Assembly (NCBI GenBank): GCA_902799765.1
Contig: CADCBZ010000010.1
Coordinates: 1-64,000, forward strand
Source: an uncultured Prevotellaceae bacterium
GTDB lineage: Bacteria; Bacteroidota; Bacteroidia; Bacteroidales; Bacteroidaceae
Length of the DNA stretch: 64,000 bases
Reading direction: 5' to 3'
Both the position numbers and the translations under genes were made by a program. Shown one piece after another: positions 42,244-50,696 of this stretch; position 1 is the first letter of the stretch, and each line of letters begins with the position of its first letter. The notes under the pieces were generated by a model. It was not told the origin of the DNA. It searched no databases and saw only the letters and a list, made by a program, of their open reading frames with translations.

Positions 42244-43109
42244 AGCGCCTGAGCGGCTCCCTCGGCTATACCGTCGAGTACAGCTGCGACCTGCTTGGCC
42301 GAAGCAAACAGGCCTATTACAAGAAGTGCAAGCGCGACCAGGAGTATCTCTTCCGCGTGATGCGCATCGTGGATGCTGTCAGGCAGATCCGCCAGATGGA
42401 TCCCGGCATCGGATACTACAAGCTGTGGCTGATGATGAAGCGTATGTTCCTGTGCGGCTGGGTGCCGGGACGAGATGCGTTCCTGAGGCTGCTGCGCGAC
42501 TTCCAGCTGATGCAGAAGCGTCCCAAGCCCCGCCACACGACGAACTCGAACCATCGCTACCGCAGGTACAAGAACCTCATCCGCGGCTTCGTGCCGACAC
42601 GCGCGAACCGGCTCTGGGTGAGCGACATCACGTACATCGACCTTGTGGACGGCTGCTGCTACCTGCACCTGGTGACGGATGCCTACTCGCACAAGATCGT
42701 CGGCTGGTGCCTCTCAGACACGCTGGAGGCAGAGTATACGCTGGAGGCTCTCAGGATGGCCATAGCGCAGGCTACGGCCGACGAACTGAAGGGGCTCATC
42801 CACCACTCTGACAGAGGCGTACAGTACTGCTGCAACGCCTATACGGACGAACTGAGGAAATATGGTATAAGGATAAGCATGACGGAGGACTACAAGCCCA
42901 CGGACAACGCCATTGCAGAGCGTGTGAACGGCATCCTCAAGACAGAGGTCATCTACCGCGAGCGGCGCTTCAAGAGCATTGATGACGCACGTAAGCGCAT
43001 CGCCTCCTTCATCAGCTTCTACAACGACCAGCGTCCGCACGCCAGCATCGGCATGAAAGTGCCCTCTGTCGCTCATACGGAACAAGGGATGCAGCAGCGA
43101 CTATGGTAG
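42225..43109 (+). CDS. IS3-family OrfB (DDE transposase), made by frameshift
   Basis: About 294 residues downstream of the shift site. DDE catalytic triad: WVSDITYIDL (first Asp), HHSDRGVQYCC (second Asp) and NAIAERVNGILKTE (Glu), with the usual spacing. The N-terminal part (GRSKQAYYKKCKRDQE; DPGIGYYKLWLMMKR) is the HTH_21-like region. An independent start at 42357 would miss this region, so the frame entered from OrfA is preferred. Confidence 0.92.
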   Translation: MWGQAVERLSGSLGYTVEYSCDLLGRSKQAYYKKCKRDQEYLFRVMRIVDAVRQIRQMDPGIGYYKLWLMMKRMFLCGWVPGRDAFLRLLRDFQLMQKRPKPRHTTNSNHRYRRYKNLIRGFVPTRANRLWVSDITYIDLVDGCCYLHLVTDAYSHKIVGWCLSDTLEAEYTLEALRMAIAQATADELKGLIHHSDRGVQYCCNAYTDELRKYGIRISMTEDYKPTDNAIAERVNGILKTEVIYRERRFKSIDDARKRIASFISFYNDQRPHASIGMKVPSVAHTEQGMQQRLW

Positions 43110-43405
43110 TCAGGAGGCAGGGCTCTCGGGGGCTGTCTGCCCCCTGCCGCAGGGCACCCCCCGAGTGTTTTTCATAGCATGGGCTGCGCACAGGGGCAGT
43201 AAACCAATTCAGTACAAAGTAAACAAAAAAAGATGAGAAGTAAACAATATCCGTACGAAGTCTACGTTCTTAGGAAAAGGGGCAACCACCTCAGTGAAGG
43301 TCGTCAAACTTTCCCAGGTGAGCGAGTCAACCTTTTCCGTACGGGTAGGCAAGTGTTAAAAAAAAGAGCCTAAAAGGAGTCAACCTTATTCAGGAAAAGA
43401 CACGT

Positions 43406-43613
43406 CGCCGTATCACCGTATCACCGTATCACCGTACCATGAAGTGAAATCGATGGGGGGAGTAGTTAGTATCTATATATTTTATATTATATATAATATT
43501 ATAATATTATATATAATATAATTATAAATACACATAATTATTTACATTCTCCTCTGCCTCGACCTGCCTATATGGGCGGAAGCTTTATGGTACGGTGATA
43601 CGGTGATACGGCG
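43406..43613. repeat. Nested inverted-repeat structure (iterons around a 40-bp palindrome)
   Basis: TGATACGG iterations face each other: 43406-43436 in inverted orientation and 43591-43613 in direct orientation, with 23-nt arms that pair perfectly. Near the middle, 43482-43521 is a perfect 40-bp A/T-only palindrome. The stretch has no gene. The repeat unit is the same as at 6741 and 27687. Confidence 0.9.
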
Positions 43614-43625
43614 TGGATTCAGCGG

Positions 43626-43678
43626 GATTACTGCAATCTACCAGATTGAACTATTCTTCGAGGGAGATTGCAGTAATC
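43626..43678. repeat. Perfect 14-bp inverted repeat
   Basis: GATTACTGCAATCT (43626-43639) and its exact complement (43665-43678) around a 25-nt loop, directly right of the iteron structure. No T-run follows, so it is not a standard terminator. Confidence 0.85.
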
Positions 43679-43839
43679 TCTCCCCTAGCGCGCAACCATA
43701 TATAAAAAACGGCAGAAATACGCAAGCAGGCCGAGAGCGTAATTTTGCTATAAGAGCATCTTGTTTGGATATAATTTGTTGATTATTAAATATTTACAAA
43801 ATTAAGATCGAAAATAATTGGAAACATATCGGGAAAAAG

Positions 43840-43872
43840 TTTGTTTTGCATTGATTATTTTTGTAATTTTGC
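43840..43872 (+). promoter_or_regulatory. Promoter of the HU-like gene
   Basis: TTTG (43840-43843), 20 nt, TAATTTTGC (43864-43872). The leader of about 85 nt contains a 12-codon frame (MKNNKKYGEDYL) starting at 43945 that overlaps the HU start. Confidence 0.85.
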
Positions 43873-43963
43873 AGTGTCAATCATGAGAGACGAAACAAGC
43901 GGGAGACGGTGACCCGATGTAGTTCATCGCATAAATCTAATACCATGAAAAACAACAAGAAGT

Positions 43964-44545
43964 ATGGCGAAGATTATCTATGAAGTGTACCAAAACAAAA
44001 ACGAGCACAATGCTGCTTACGGCAAGTGGTACGGCCGTGTAAAGTATCTGGAGAGTTTGAACACCCGTAAGCTGTCGAACCACATCAGCGAGCACGGCTC
44101 TATCTACACCCCCGATGTGGTGTATGGTGTGATGGAGAAGTTCCGTAGCTGTCTGCTGGAGATGCTGCTCAACTCGAAAAAGGTGAAGATCGAGGGGCTG
44201 GGAACCTTCTACACCACCCTGGAGTGTCAGAAGGGCGGCGCTCTGACCAAGGAGAAGTTCAGCGTCCTGAAGGATGTGAAGGGTCTGCACATCCGTTTCC
44301 TGCCTGAGCAGGAGCAGGAACAGAACATCTCCAGCCGCGAGTTCCTGAAGCAGGCCGAGTTCATCAACGTGGAGAGCCTTCTGAAGAGCGATGAAGAGTC
44401 CACTGGCGGCAGCGGCTCTAACAGTGGCAGCGGCTCTCAGACCGGTGGTAACACTGGCGGAGGCGGTAACACTGGCGGCAACACCGGCGGAGGTGGTAAC
44501 ACTGGCGGCGGTGGCGATGGAGGCGAAGACCTCGACAAGGATTAG
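43964..44545 (+). CDS. HU-like DNA-binding protein with glycine-rich tail
   Basis: 193 residues. The first ~120 residues match the Bacteroidales HU-like family (KIIYEVYQNKNEHNAAYGKWYGRV; LSNHISEHGSIYTPDVVYGVMEKFRSCLLEMLL; VKIEGLGTFYTTLE). The tail (~145-193) is a Gly/Asn/Ser/Thr repeat and is probably disordered. HU-like proteins bend DNA; in these modules they usually precede smalltalk and a cell-wall hydrolase. Here the hydrolase lies 16 kb away, suggesting the module has been pulled apart. Confidence 0.9.
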   Translation: MAKIIYEVYQNKNEHNAAYGKWYGRVKYLESLNTRKLSNHISEHGSIYTPDVVYGVMEKFRSCLLEMLLNSKKVKIEGLGTFYTTLECQKGGALTKEKFSVLKDVKGLHIRFLPEQEQEQNISSREFLKQAEFINVESLLKSDEESTGGSGSNSGSGSQTGGNTGGGGNTGGNTGGGGNTGGGGDGGEDLDKD

Positions 44546-44566
44546 CGTTTTTTAATATCAGCTATT

Positions 44567-44668
44567 ATGAATAAGAAGGAGACTACTAAGTTTATTGTGC
44601 AGATTATCATCTCGATTGCTTCGGCGATCCTGACTGCACTGGGTGCCACGTCTTGTATGGGCGTGTGA
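44567..44668 (+). CDS. Smalltalk protein
   Basis: 33 residues (KKETTKFIVQIIISIASAIL core, ending in SCMGV), one hydrophobic segment. Size, sequence pattern and position after an HU-like gene match the small Bacteroidales family named smalltalk. Function is unknown; a membrane micropeptide is likely. The terminator follows at 44673. Confidence 0.88.
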   Translation: MNKKETTKFIVQIIISIASAILTALGATSCMGV

Positions 44669-44672
44669 ACAA

Positions 44673-44708
44673 AAAAAGACTGAGGATCATCTGATTCTCA
44701 GTCTTTTT
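44673..44708 (+). terminator. Terminator after smalltalk
   Basis: Perfect 12-bp arms AAAAAGACTGAG (44673-44684) and CTCAGTCTTTTT (44697-44708), the right one ending in a T-run. Confidence 0.93.
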
Positions 44709-44712
44709 CTGT

Positions 44713-44779
44713 CGGGATTACTGGACTCGAACCAGCGACCTCTCGCCCCCAGAAGCTACGCAACTGGCGCTAAATCCCG
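44713..44779 (-). other. tRNA-like element (degenerate)
   Basis: Read on the minus strand the 67 nt fold as a cloverleaf: 7-bp acceptor (CGGGATT/AATCCCG), D-stem GCGC/GCGT with a 5-nt loop, anticodon stem CTTCT/AGAGG, and a canonical T-arm with loop TTCGAGT. The anticodon loop is GGGGGCG, without the U at position 33, and the variable region is only 2 nt. A working tRNA is therefore unlikely. It may be a decayed tRNA, an integration-site remnant or a tRNA mimic. Confidence 0.65.
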
Positions 44780-45014
44780 TTGATAATCAACTTTTTAGCT
44801 TCATATCAAATCCTTTAGGTGACGTATTTCGTGACGGTTTCATCACGTTGGATTAAACTTCAATATTTCAATTCTCACTTTGATCCACTTGGAATCGGTT
44901 ACAAAATTACTCCAAAATAATGAGATATGCAAGTATCTCTTCGATTATTTGCTAAATTGCAAGCTTTATTTTAGAGGAACTTAGCTATATAGTATATCTC
45001 CACCTTCAAAATCG

Positions 45015-45239
45015 TCAAATATAGTATGCTGAGAAATCTTTGTCTTTCAAATATTCTGGTGGTTCTTGTAATGGTGGAAGTTCTGCAAGAACTTGTTTTG
45101 CGGGGATTCGTACAATCTCATCGCTACCTTCTTTGCAGACTATAATGTCTTCATTATTCAAAGCTTTTTCCTTTAGCATTTTTCGATATGCTAACTCTAG
45201 GCCAAAATCTACTCTTTCGCAAAACTCTTCACTTGTCAT
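45015..45239 (-). CDS. Small protein downstream of the antitoxin
   Basis: 74 residues (MTSEEFCERVDFGLELAYRKML; EIVRIPAKQVLAELPPLQEPP). Its start overlaps the antitoxin stop by 4 nt, so it is expressed with it. No domain recognised; amphipathic and acidic. Confidence 0.6.
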   Translation of the reverse strand: MTSEEFCERVDFGLELAYRKMLKEKALNNEDIIVCKEGSDEIVRIPAKQVLAELPPLQEPPEYLKDKDFSAYYI

Positions 45240-45544
45240 AGAATCGTAAGACTAACCCTGCGTCCTAATCCTTGGAATATCTTCAAAAGTGTAGACACCT
45301 GTATATCGGCATGACCATTCTCAACGCGCGAGATATAACTTTTCTTAGTTCCGATCTTTTCAGCAAGTTGCTCCTGTGTAAGGCCAGCCTTCTGACGTTC
45401 CTCTTTAAGGCGCTCTCCTAAAATGAAAGCATCTACATCGGCATCAAACTCCATTCTGGTAGGAGTTCCTTCTGCACCAAAATCTTCGGTAATTAAATCT
45501 TCAATCGGTGTCAGATTCAATCCCTTCATTTTTTCTCTTTTCAT
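45236..45544 (-). CDS. HigA-like antitoxin with XRE helix-turn-helix
   Basis: 102 residues from the ATG at 45544. The HTH is clear (LGERLKEERQKAGLTQEQLAEKIGTKKSYISRVENG), followed by HADIQVSTLLKIFQGLGRRVSL. In HigBA pairs the antitoxin neutralises the toxin and represses the operon. The toxin gene just upstream is truncated, so this is an orphan or solitary antitoxin. Confidence 0.85.
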   Translation of the reverse strand: MKREKMKGLNLTPIEDLITEDFGAEGTPTRMEFDADVDAFILGERLKEERQKAGLTQEQLAEKIGTKKSYISRVENGHADIQVSTLLKIFQGLGRRVSLTIL

Positions 45545-45583
45545 ATTATTCTCCTTTCTTGTTTTTACTTTCAAAATATTCGT

Positions 45584-45775
45584 TCATAATCCGTTTCGTA
45601 ATCCTGCTACACCCGCTATTGATTTCAAATAAGTAATAGGAACGACATCTAATGTCATTATGTAGAGGAATATCAGGTATATCTTTTTTAATGTCCGCAG
45701 CGAAAGTGTCTTTTTAAAGTCCTTGAAATAGTCCTTGTAAACCACCAACTGCCTTTTATATTCTTTCTTTGGCAT
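45584..45775 (-). pseudogene. HigB/RelE-like toxin, internally deleted
   Basis: The ATG at 45775 opens YKDYFKDFKKTLSLRTLKKIYLIFLYI and reaches YLKSIAGVAGL, the first half of a phage-derived HigB-like toxin, then stops. In another frame the next bases read NEYFESKNKKGE, which looks like the toxin's C-terminus. The central catalytic segment (normally I-R-V-x-x-x-S-x-x-Y-R-I-F-type) is gone. Confidence 0.7.
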
Positions 45776-45867
45776 ATCGATCAATTATTCGGCAAAGGTA
45801 ACTAATTAGTAAACATTCTCCAAATATTATCGCAGAAAAATGGCTATTGAGGGTAATATTTAACAAA

Positions 45868-45910
45868 AAAGAGGCATAAATCACCTTGTATAGATGAAAT
45901 ATGCCTCTGT
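45868..45910. terminator. Hairpin in the toxin-antitoxin upstream region
   Basis: AGAGGCATA and TATGCCTCT arms separated by about 24 nt. It may be a terminator or an operator remnant. The surrounding 45785-46391 stretch has no intact gene. Confidence 0.45.
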
Positions 45911-46026
45911 GTTTATTAGAATCGGTAATCAAAAATAGAATCTCCAAATCGGTAGCCATTCACCTTTTTACCATCTATGGTTTGACTACAACGTTCTACT
46001 TTATATATGCTACATTGCTTAATCTA

Positions 46027-46131
46027 CGTGGCTTTTGGTGATAATAGAATACCAAGCCGTTTGAACTGCTCAGCCAGCTTTAACTTCAAGTCTTTGTCAC
46101 TGATGAACTCTCCTTTATGATATGTTAGTCG
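46027..46131 (-). pseudogene. C-terminal gene fragment
   Basis: The minus strand encodes SRLTYHKGEFISDKDL followed by KLKLAEQFKRLGILLSPKAT and a stop. Codon content looks genuine but no start exists; upstream the frame is closed. I cannot assign the parent family. Confidence 0.35.
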
Positions 46132-46391
46132 AGACCATTGACAGCACTATTGAGAAGACTGCCGATAATGAGCAGAGAGTGAAGAAACAATATGCACTTG
46201 TGTAATCAATATAGATGGTGTACTGAAATAAATCAAATAATTCAGAGATTAACAAGTGAATATATATAATAAGGTGTAGTTACATTTATCAATGATTAAA
46301 AAATGCCGCCAATAGACAAAGGCGACATCGGGGAGGTGGTGTAATCTTCTATTCATATTTCGGAATATAAAAATTTAGCCCCAACCAGTCA

Positions 46392-46525
46392 TTAAACGAC
46401 TCTGCCAGAGACAAAGAAGATTTCCATATAGGCTTTAGTCAGCAATCTGAGAGCATCCATGATGTCATGTTGCTCTCCACGTTTTGCTAATTCTTCTATC
46501 TTTTTATACACTTTTTTCTTTATTT
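46392..46525 (-). pseudogene. Short protein-like fragment
   Basis: An open frame reads VYKKIEELAKRGEQHDIMDAL then RLLTKAYMEIFFVSGRVV and stop, with no ATG except internal ones and a stop just upstream inside the neighbouring gene's 3' end. It may be a decayed gene end or a short GTG-started peptide. Confidence 0.3.
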
Positions 46526-47332
46526 TAACCGATTTCTTTCCTCAATTAGTTCAATAAACTTATCCTTTATTTCCCTCAAATCATCAGATAAGATACTATC
46601 ACATCGTTTAGCTATCTCCTCAGGAATTGGATACATACAAGCTGCTATAGCTCCTGCCATGCAGCCAATAGTATCAGAAGCACCACCAAGGGAAATAGCC
46701 AACCGAACAACTTCTTCAAACGAATTGCCCTCCAGGAATGCTCTAATAGCTTTAGGAACAGTAAAAACACAAGAATCGTCAAATCTATAATGTGGTCGAG
46801 TTTTTGCAATTGACCAGTAAAGGTTGTATCCAAATGTGTTTTCTATATACTCTTTGATTTCTTGCTTAGTCCATCCTTGCTTACAAAGGAATACACTTGT
46901 TGCAATAGCCTGAGCACCTTGCACACCTTGACAATGATTATGACTGACAGAGGCCGTTAATGCTGAGAGTGCCAAAGCTTCATCGAGAGTCTTTGCATAC
47001 AATCCTACAGGACTAACTCGCATACCAGAACCCATACCCCAACTATTGTAAGGTTGAGGATTAGTATAAAAAAGCCATGAAAAGAAGCGTTCTCCGTAAC
47101 CAGCATCAGGATGATTACTACCCAATTCCTGCATACATCTTATTAATTTCTCGATAGTATGTGCCTTATCCTCAATCAGCCATTTCGCTACGGCCAATGT
47201 CATAACGGAGTCATCTGTAAAACAATTTTTTTCACTGAACAGTTCGAAATCAGTTCTCTTCATTCCTCCAAACTCATACGGCGATCCGATAATATCACCA
47301 GCCAATGCACCTAACATTTTTACTTGTCCCAT
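46520..47332 (-). CDS. ADP-ribosylglycohydrolase family protein
   Basis: 270 residues. GALAGDIIGSPYEFGG, CFTDDSVMTLAVAKWL and LGGASDTIGCMAGAIA are the three metal-binding blocks of ARH/DraG-type hydrolases, which remove ADP-ribose from proteins or other targets. The last block has Ala where many members have the first Asp of G-G-D-x-D-T, which may change one Mg site. Last gene of a tightly packed minus-strand operon beginning at 49630. Confidence 0.92.
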   Translation of the reverse strand: MGQVKMLGALAGDIIGSPYEFGGMKRTDFELFSEKNCFTDDSVMTLAVAKWLIEDKAHTIEKLIRCMQELGSNHPDAGYGERFFSWLFYTNPQPYNSWGMGSGMRVSPVGLYAKTLDEALALSALTASVSHNHCQGVQGAQAIATSVFLCKQGWTKQEIKEYIENTFGYNLYWSIAKTRPHYRFDDSCVFTVPKAIRAFLEGNSFEEVVRLAISLGGASDTIGCMAGAIAACMYPIPEEIAKRCDSILSDDLREIKDKFIELIEERNRLK

Positions 47333-47346
47333 AGTTATCTCTTTAT

Positions 47347-47952
47347 TTATTTTGACATCTTCGCATCCATTGACGCTATACGATTACCTCTCTCATCAAA
47401 TGCTTCGATGACATTGTAGCGTCCGCCACCTTCATAATATGCATAGCTCTGCATGATGAGCAAACCCTCTTCTTCACTGATACCGATTAAGCCTCTGTTC
47501 GTTGGCAGACAAATGGCCTGTCCAGAATTGATGTCAATGATGAAGCTTTCAACATTTCTATAGTCTGAGCATCCTTCTGCCAATAGTTTTAGTGGTTCAC
47601 CTCTACAAGAAAGAATAATTACTTTTGAGATTGTCGGTATTGAGTCTTGCGGAATGGTAACACTATGTTCCATCGAAAACCTACTACCATCTGCATTCGG
47701 ATGTGATAATAGAATCTTCTTTGCAGACTTTTTGTCTTTATCAAATGTCCACAAAGAGACCTGTTTAATTGCTCCCAAACCTTCAATACTATCTCCTATT
47801 GCTTCATCATTCAGGAATACAACATAGTATTCATTCTCTGCTACAGCCTGTGCCGTAGAGGGAATGCCACTATATTCACTTTCGTCTCTTTCAGAATGGC
47901 CACAGCCTATCATATGAGCAGCACACATTATTATATATAATAGGTGTCTCAT
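47347..47952 (-). CDS. Predicted lipoprotein of unknown function
   Basis: 201 residues. The N-terminus (RHLLYIIMCAAHMIGCG) is a lipoprotein signal with a cysteine after IG. The mature part is beta-rich (YYVVFLNDEAIGDSIEGLG; GQAICLPTNRGLIGISEEEGLL), with no family recognised. Four bases separate it from the upstream leucine-rich-repeat gene. Confidence 0.7.
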   Translation of the reverse strand: MRHLLYIIMCAAHMIGCGHSERDESEYSGIPSTAQAVAENEYYVVFLNDEAIGDSIEGLGAIKQVSLWTFDKDKKSAKKILLSHPNADGSRFSMEHSVTIPQDSIPTISKVIILSCRGEPLKLLAEGCSDYRNVESFIIDINSGQAICLPTNRGLIGISEEEGLLIMQSYAYYEGGGRYNVIEAFDERGNRIASMDAKMSK

Positions 47953-47955
47953 TTC

Positions 47956-49236
47956 CTATATCGTTTTTAATCTATTTGCTTCTTTTTTTACAGCTTCATT
48001 AGCATTTGTATTATCATCCAAAAGATAATCAAGGAATTCTTCAGCCTTTTTCTCATCCTTTTCATAATAACAAGGAATCCCCGTTGCCTCCTCAATAGCT
48101 GTATCTCGCATACCCATATACCACTTATACAGGCTTTCAATGTCACCAATCCCCCTTGCCATCATCTCCCAAATGTCCTTTTCCGTTGTGCAGAAGAACA
48201 GACGACGAAGCACCTCTGTATCGGTAAAGTCATCAGTCTCTCGCTTGAAGAAATCCAAGTAGCCATTGAGCCAATCGGTTGCAAATTTTCCTATTGGTAA
48301 CTTCAGTAGAGGGAATAACCACATAAGGACCTCCACACGCAGTTCTTCGTCTTCTATCAGTTCATAGTCTTTTTCAACCATGAACTTGTAAAAATCGAAA
48401 CCGTTCTTCTTGAAAGCACGCCATACAGGTATAAGTTCTGGAATGATGACATCTTCATTGAATCTCGGCTTCTCTTCCTTATCCACTCCGCAACAAAAAG
48501 CATAGACTGCTTTCTTTAAGGCATATACATCTACAGCATGCTTTTGACGGTAATGGGGGTGATACATAGGTAATTTCTCAAGACCTACTGGTACAATCCA
48601 ATCAACACCCCTGGGTAAAGGGCAATTGGTAAACATCTCGTTCATACTGTTGACATTATCTACAATAAAGCTGCTGATATTAAGGTCTTCCAATAACACG
48701 TCGCCTTTAAACATTCCGCTCATATACTCCACTCTTTCCGTATTGAAGTTTGTCAAATCAAGTTCTTTCAGAGAAGAGCAAAATGCAAACATATCACCCA
48801 TGAACATTACATTTTTAGTATTGAAACTACTGACATCGAGCTTGGAGAGTGATGAGCATCCAGAGAACATCCACCCCATAGAATGCACCTTCTCTGTGTT
48901 GAAAGAACTTAAATCAAGACTGACCAATGATGAACAATTCCAAAACATGCCAGACATATTCACGACATTGTCAGTTCTCAGATTCTTGATTCCGACGATC
49001 TCTTTAAGATTCGTACAATCCATAAACCACTTCATTGTGCTTTCAACGCCATCATATTCAGCAAAGGATTCGTCAAATACCACCTTCTCAATAGATTTTG
49101 CACAATTTTTCCACCCTACTTTATCTATTGGTTCAAAGATATAAATACCACCCTTGCAACGATGCTGTAATAATTCATCATAGTAAAAAGTCAGAACCCT
49201 GTCCAACTCGTTGTAGATTGCATAAGACCTGTTCAT
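47956..49236 (-). CDS. BspA-like leucine-rich-repeat (DUF285) protein, probably cytosolic
   Basis: 426 residues. Five DUF285-type repeats at about 85-210 (NVVNMSGMFWNCSSLVSLDL; SMGWMFSGCSSLSKLDVSSF and similar). The C-terminal ~200 residues are helical and acidic. Unlike surface BspA proteins there is no signal peptide, so it likely acts as an internal recognition or scaffold protein. Operon member with the ADP-ribosylglycohydrolase. Confidence 0.82.
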   Translation of the reverse strand: MNRSYAIYNELDRVLTFYYDELLQHRCKGGIYIFEPIDKVGWKNCAKSIEKVVFDESFAEYDGVESTMKWFMDCTNLKEIVGIKNLRTDNVVNMSGMFWNCSSLVSLDLSSFNTEKVHSMGWMFSGCSSLSKLDVSSFNTKNVMFMGDMFAFCSSLKELDLTNFNTERVEYMSGMFKGDVLLEDLNISSFIVDNVNSMNEMFTNCPLPRGVDWIVPVGLEKLPMYHPHYRQKHAVDVYALKKAVYAFCCGVDKEEKPRFNEDVIIPELIPVWRAFKKNGFDFYKFMVEKDYELIEDEELRVEVLMWLFPLLKLPIGKFATDWLNGYLDFFKRETDDFTDTEVLRRLFFCTTEKDIWEMMARGIGDIESLYKWYMGMRDTAIEEATGIPCYYEKDEKKAEEFLDYLLDDNTNANEAVKKEANRLKTI

Positions 49237-49239
49237 AAC

Positions 49240-49365
49240 CTATTTGCCCATGATGGGCTGTGTGTAAGTTACTTTTACTTCGCATGTGGCTGTTGCGTTC
49301 TCACTGTACAGGCGCATCATCTCATTGAGATCGCCTGTTACCGTTGAATAGTACTTATAATCCAT
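49240..49365 (-). CDS. Small protein (41 aa)
   Basis: The frame MDYKYYSTVTGDLNEMMRLY continues to TYTQPIMGK and a TAG 3 nt before the next ATG. Position in the operon and codon composition support a real small gene. No family known. Confidence 0.5.
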   Translation of the reverse strand: MDYKYYSTVTGDLNEMMRLYSENATATCEVKVTYTQPIMGK

Positions 49366-49420
49366 AATTATACTGCTTTTTATTTTTGTATTTTATATTT
49401 CTGCCTCATCAAGAAGCATC

Positions 49421-49630
49421 CTAACCATTCCACGTAGCCAAAGCCCAGATGATAAAGATTATACAGACGATGGTGAATATAATGTAACCCAAATCGCTAC
49501 CTATTGATGCGAATGATCCGCCAAACAGCCCCCCCATTTCTCTAATAACCAACCAAAGCAATGGAAGGATAAAAACTAACATTATTAATGCTAGTAGAAC
49601 ACAGAAGAGCATCTTTAAAATACTACCCAT
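49421..49630 (-). CDS. Small two-helix membrane protein
   Basis: 69 residues with two hydrophobic segments (FCVLLALIMLVFILPLLWLVI and YIIFTIVCIIFIIWALATW). First gene of the five-gene operon ending with the ADP-ribosylglycohydrolase, behind the palindrome at 49663. A membrane effector is conceivable but unsupported. Confidence 0.7.
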   Translation of the reverse strand: MGSILKMLFCVLLALIMLVFILPLLWLVIREMGGLFGGSFASIGSDLGYIIFTIVCIIFIIWALATWNG

Positions 49631-49644
49631 AATCTTTTTTTTGT

Positions 49645-49681
49645 GCGAAGATAAAGGCAGCTTAGGAAATTCTGTTTCTTA
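49645..49681 (-). promoter_or_regulatory. Operator-promoter of the ADP-ribosylglycohydrolase operon
   Basis: -7 box TATCTTCGC (49645-49653) with the imperfect palindrome TAGGAAATTCTGTTTCTTA (49663-49681, centre 19 nt upstream). It is a degenerate copy of the palindrome in front of the WYL gene at 49748. Confidence 0.65.
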
Positions 49682-49747
49682 CCCTATTTTTTACTCAACA
49701 AATTAATAAAAATTAAGATTCATACCATATATGATAGCATTATGGCT

Positions 49748-50671
49748 TTATAACACAACAGGAAAATATACATCATTTTCATATTCTTTTTCAGTGAAAA
49801 TAGTAAAAGGATCTATGTCATTCAACACTGTGTAAGAATACAGATCTAATTTAGACTTTAGCGTATACAGAGCAAAAGGAGTTTTAGGTAAATCAAAACT
49901 GACTCTAATATTATATTTGTTTAGGCTAGATGAGACTTCATTACTATCCTGATATCCAATCTCAACCTTTTGTTGAAAGGGCGACAATGGATTGTTTGTT
50001 AGATTAAACCTTTCAGGATATAGATCCTGTATTTTTATGTCCAGATGTATCCTTTCTTTTGTTGTCCCGTAAATCATTTTGCTGTGCTCTTCCGAAGAGT
50101 AATCAAATGGGAGTATGTATTTTATGCTCGTCACTTTAACTTCCCCAGTATGAATGAACAAAGGAATCCTCATTAGGCCGAATTCATCTGTCCAACCTAT
50201 CAAGAACCATTTAGAAGAAATATAGTGCAGCTGGTATGGAGACACAGTCAACATGCGGTATCTGTCTTCGGGCATTTTTATTAAATTAAAATCTAACTTG
50301 ATTTTACGTTTTGTTTGTATCGCATCCATTATAGATTTTACAGCCTTGTCACGAAATATCTCAAAGTAGTCATTGATATACAAGCTTCTATTGACAGATA
50401 CAGTCTCACTCATCATATTAAGTAGAGAAAGGCGTTCTACTTTATCATAATCGATGTCTTCAATATAGTATCTGTATCCAGGTCCGCATACTATACGAAT
50501 TCCAAATCGCTCTTTTAAGAATCTTATATGATTGTGGAAAGTCCTCTTTTCATAAGGAATATTCTTATCTTTTGTATTCTCACGAGATTCCAAATACCTT
50601 TCATTTATTTCACTAAAGGTCATTGGTCTCCTTTGAAGCAAGTTTATGAGCCAAATATATTTTCTTAACAT
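49748..50671 (-). CDS. WYL-domain regulator 2
   Basis: 307 residues. N-terminal winged helix (KYIWLINLLQRRPMTFSEINERYL; KRTFHNHIRFLKERFGI), WYL domain around 145-180 (LTVSPYQLHYISSKWFLIGWTD), and a C-terminal WCX-like part. Close homologue of the protein at 54086 and a more distant one of that at 6851. Its promoter carries a 29-bp perfect palindrome, a relaxed copy of which precedes the operon just downstream (49663), indicating auto- and neighbour regulation. Confidence 0.88.
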   Translation of the reverse strand: MLRKYIWLINLLQRRPMTFSEINERYLESRENTKDKNIPYEKRTFHNHIRFLKERFGIRIVCGPGYRYYIEDIDYDKVERLSLLNMMSETVSVNRSLYINDYFEIFRDKAVKSIMDAIQTKRKIKLDFNLIKMPEDRYRMLTVSPYQLHYISSKWFLIGWTDEFGLMRIPLFIHTGEVKVTSIKYILPFDYSSEEHSKMIYGTTKERIHLDIKIQDLYPERFNLTNNPLSPFQQKVEIGYQDSNEVSSSLNKYNIRVSFDLPKTPFALYTLKSKLDLYSYTVLNDIDPFTIFTEKEYENDVYFPVVL

Positions 50672-50696
50672 TATGCAAATGATTTATTATTTTTCT

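Larger units (their letters stand above)
41769..43402 (+). mobile_element. IS3-family insertion sequence, complete
   Basis: Terminal inverted repeats of 26 bp (41769-41794 and 43377-43402; 22 of 26 match; outer ends TGTCTT). They are flanked by the 3-bp target duplication CGT (41766-41768 and 43403-43405). Length 1634 bp. Two overlapping reading frames with a frameshift site lie inside. A further hairpin with CTCGGGGG and CCCCCCGAG arms followed by TGTTTTT (about 43128-43170) could terminate the transposase transcript. The ~260 bp before the right end hold no gene. Confidence 0.9.

Noticed and set aside
44713-44779. Functional tRNA-Pro(GGG)
   Set aside because: No U at position 33, a short D-loop and a 2-nt variable region; kept only as a tRNA-like element.
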